From contig NZ_STFF01000005.1 in the NCBI RefSeq assembly GCF_004834005.1, positions 1-64,000 on the forward strand: DNA of 64,000 nucleotides. Direction: 5' to 3'. The position numbers were made by a program, and so were the translations under genes. The DNA comes from Niastella caeni (GTDB lineage Bacteria; Bacteroidota; Bacteroidia; Chitinophagales; Chitinophagaceae). Each line of letters starts with the position of its first letter. Positions within the stretch are counted from its first letter, which is position 1. Positions 62,236 through 64,000 of the stretch are shown one piece after another. The notes beneath the pieces are model-generated. The model made no database searches, was not told where the DNA came from, and worked only from the letters and a program-made list of their open reading frames with translations.

Positions 62236-62847
62236 ATGAAACACCTATTTCTCGGGTTATTGACAACCTTATCAGTTATTATTTATTCTTGTGGCGATAA
62301 CGCTTCAACTGCAAAAAAAGAAGAAACCTCACATGCTGATCATGCTGAGGCTGAAGAAAATACCGAAGTGAAAGTAGTGAAAGCTTCGTTCAGCAATGTA
62401 GATGCAGCGGTGGCTGCCCATACCAAAAAGATAACTGATAATTACCTGCAGATAAAGAACGCGCTTACCAGTGGGAATGCCAATGAAGCTGGCAGCGCTG
62501 CTAAAAATATGTTTGAAGCCTTAAAGGGTTTTGACAAGTCATTGCTTAGCGCCGATCAGAAAAAAGTATACGATCAGCAGGAAGCCGGGTTAAAAGAAAA
62601 TGCCGAACATATTTCAAAAAGTACCGGTGATATTGAACACCAGCGGGAACATTTTTCATCGATTAGTGAAGGCATGTATGCATTGGTGAAAGCCTTTGGT
62701 GGCGGCAAAACACTGTACCACGATCATTGCCCAATGGCTAATGACAATAAAGGTGCTATGTGGTTAAGCGAAACCAAAGAAATAAAGAACCCTTACTTCG
62801 GCGATAAAATGATGACGTGCGGCAGTGTGGAAGAAGAGTTACAATAA
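62236..62847 (+). CDS. DUF3347 domain lipoprotein (metal-resistance associated)
   Basis: A 203-residue lipoprotein (lipobox VIIYSC, Cys19) with a His-rich segment (SHADHAEAEE) followed by DUF3347. Helical motifs include ITDNYLQIKNALTSGNANEA and DIEHQREHFSSISEGMYALV; the end carries YHDHCPMANDNKGAMWLSE and PYFGDKMMTCGSVEEE, with paired His, Met and Cys residues characteristic of DUF3347 domains fused to or placed next to CusB/CusF-like proteins. It probably binds copper or silver in the periplasm and passes it to the efflux pump. Confidence 0.88.
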   Translation: MKHLFLGLLTTLSVIIYSCGDNASTAKKEETSHADHAEAEENTEVKVVKASFSNVDAAVAAHTKKITDNYLQIKNALTSGNANEAGSAAKNMFEALKGFDKSLLSADQKKVYDQQEAGLKENAEHISKSTGDIEHQREHFSSISEGMYALVKAFGGGKTLYHDHCPMANDNKGAMWLSETKEIKNPYFGDKMMTCGSVEEELQ

Positions 62848-62851
62848 TAAT

Positions 62852-62886
62852 GAATATCGAATGATGGCCCCCCGCATTCAATATTC
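62852..62886. repeat. Fold-back hairpin before the pump gene
   Basis: GAATATCGAATG (62852-62863) pairs with CATTCAATATTC (62875-62886) with one wobble. Its word structure matches the hairpin at 27350-27392. It lies between DUF3347 and the RND gene. Confidence 0.65.
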
Positions 62887-62904
62887 TACATTCAATATTT
62901 ATCC

Positions 62905-64000
62905 ATGATTTCATCATTAATAACCTGGTCGTTAAAGAACCGGTACATTGTATTGGCGATGGCAGCGGCGTTGTTGGTATGGGGTTTTATCAATGTGCAG
63001 AAGAACCCCATTGATGCCATTCCCGATCTTTCAGAAAACCAGGTGATCGTTTTTACCGAATGGATGGGCCGCAGTCCGCAAATTATAGAAGACCAGGTCA
63101 CCTATCCACTGGTAAGCAATCTGCAGGGAATTCCCAAGGTGAAGAACGTGCGGGCCACCTCCATGTTCGGGATGAGTTTTGTGTACGTGATCTTCGAAGA
63201 TAATACCGACATCTATTGGGCGCGCACCCGGGTGCTGGAGCGCCTGAACTATGCGCAACGATTATTGCCCGAAGGCATCACCCCAACGTTGGGCCCCGAT
63301 GGTACCGGCGTAGGGCATGTTTTCTGGTATACGCTCGATGCCAAACAAATGGACCTGGGTGAACAGCGTGCTTTGCAGGACTGGTACATTAAACTGGCCT
63401 TGCAAACCGTGCCCGGCGTGGCTGAAGTGTCTTCCTTTGGCGGGTTTGAAAAACAATATCAACTGGTGCTCGACCCTGTTAAGCTGCAGTTTTACAATGT
63501 TTCGTTGATGGATGTAATGAACAAAGTAAAAGCAGCCAATAATGATGTAGGCGGTCGCAAGTTCGAAATGAGCGATATGGCTTATATCATTCGGGGACTG
63601 GGATATATCAAAAACAAGGAAGACCTCGAAAGCATTGCCGTAGGCAATTACAATGGCATTCCTGTTCGGGTTAAAGATATTGGCGCTGTTCAAATGGGTG
63701 GCGATCTTCGGTTAGGCATCTTTGATGAAAACGGACAGGGCGAAGTAGTGGGCGGCATTGTAGTAATGCGCTATGGTGAAAACGCCGATAAAGTTATCAC
63801 CGGTATAAAAGAAAAAATGAAAGAGGTGGAGAAAGGCTTACCCAATGGCGTAACCTTTAAAACCGGGTACGATCGCAGCGAGCTGATACAAGCCGCTATC
63901 GGAAATGTGAAGAATAAGCTCATAGAAGAAATGGCGGTGGTATGTGTGATCGTGATCATTTTCCTGTTCCACTGGCGAAGCGCTTTAAGCATCATCATAC
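62905..64000 (+). CDS. CusA/CzcA-type RND heavy-metal efflux permease (5' part)
   Basis: The first 365 codons of an inner-membrane RND pump; the gene runs off the window, whereas complete members have over 1,000 residues. The start MISSLITWSLKNRYIVLAMA gives the first membrane segment. Porter-domain landmarks are FTEWMGRSPQIIEDQVTYPL, LQGIPKVKNVRATSMFGMSF, EGITPTLGPDGTGVGHVFWY and VPGVAEVSSFGGFEKQYQLV, matching the heavy-metal (HME) subgroup. The visible end (EEMAVVCVIVIIFLFHWRSA) begins the next membrane segment. With DUF3347 and HYC_CC_PP upstream it most likely expels copper or silver. Confidence 0.93.
   Translation, partial: MISSLITWSLKNRYIVLAMAAALLVWGFINVQKNPIDAIPDLSENQVIVFTEWMGRSPQIIEDQVTYPLVSNLQGIPKVKNVRATSMFGMSFVYVIFEDNTDIYWARTRVLERLNYAQRLLPEGITPTLGPDGTGVGHVFWYTLDAKQMDLGEQRALQDWYIKLALQTVPGVAEVSSFGGFEKQYQLVLDPVKLQFYNVSLMDVMNKVKAANNDVGGRKFEMSDMAYIIRGLGYIKNKEDLESIAVGNYNGIPVRVKDIGAVQMGGDLRLGIFDENGQGEVVGGIVVMRYGENADKVITGIKEKMKEVEKGLPNGVTFKTGYDRSELIQAAIGNVKNKLIEEMAVVCVIVIIFLFHWRSALSIII

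Overview
The window looks like a chromosomal segment from a Bacteroidota bacterium, most likely of the Chitinophagaceae (Niastella/Chitinophaga-like). This is inferred from gene content and signals, not from a database match: LytTR/histidine-kinase pairs, a type B T9SS C-terminal domain, DUF6089 barrels, a HYC_CC_PP protein, a KdnA-like aminotransferase, an abundance of lipoproteins, and Bacteroidota-style promoters (TTTG, 18-19 bases, TAnnTTTG). No rRNA, tRNA, CRISPR array, prophage or complete insertion sequence was seen.

Layout. 0.7-9.3 kb: a helical-repeat protein, an M1 peptidase, a small conserved protein, the PcrA/UvrD helicase and a LytTR two-component pair. 9.4-13.5 kb: a small secreted protein, two REP-associated (RAYT/Y1-HUH) transposase-like genes, one of which has lost every catalytic residue, an ArsC-like protein, and an ECF sigma factor with a membrane partner. 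13.7-28.3 kb: a coherent oxidative sugar cluster with four TIM-barrel isomerase/lyase-like proteins, two Gfo/Idh/MocA oxidoreductases, two DUF1080 (3-keto-disaccharide hydrolase family) lipoproteins, a lipoprotein cytochrome c, an MFS transporter, two GMC dehydrogenases and a gluconate-2-dehydrogenase-subunit-3-like Tat lipoprotein. Together these suggest periplasmic C3 oxidation of glycosides, cleavage of the 3-keto products, uptake and further metabolism.

28.4-41.6 kb: an NTF2-like protein, an SPFH protein, a DUF6089 barrel, a small membrane protein, a 41-base-monomer/123-base higher-order tandem repeat, a GH25 lysozyme, a radical SAM/SPASM protein, MarR, a GHL10 glycosidase-like protein, the KdnA-like aminotransferase, RpoN and a divergent PAP2-like membrane protein. 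41.8-57.6 kb: two YkuD_2-type L,D-transpeptidase-like proteins, an AI-2E exporter, a MATE pump divergent from a TetR/thioesterase operon, a large T9SS-secreted adhesin-like protein, a receiver protein, DUF2264, a subtilisin-like lipoprotein and an MlaE-MlaF-MlaD lipid transport operon. 57.7-64 kb: a second DUF6089 barrel, a CX4CH cytochrome-like lipoprotein, a second LytTR two-component operon, then a heavy-metal (probably copper) locus (HYC_CC_PP, DUF3347, CusA/CzcA-type RND pump) that runs off the right edge.

Between genes the window is rich in structured repeats: three copies of a roughly 31-33-base GC-rich palindrome that may be the REP partner of the RAYT genes, many spacers built from permuted short words that fold back on themselves, and clear intrinsic terminators. 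The items most worth a second look are the nested 41/123-base tandem array, the dead/live RAYT pair with its candidate REPs, the 3-keto sugar cluster, the orphan KdnA-like gene, and the LytTR kinase with a His/Met/Pro-rich outer loop beside a metal pump.
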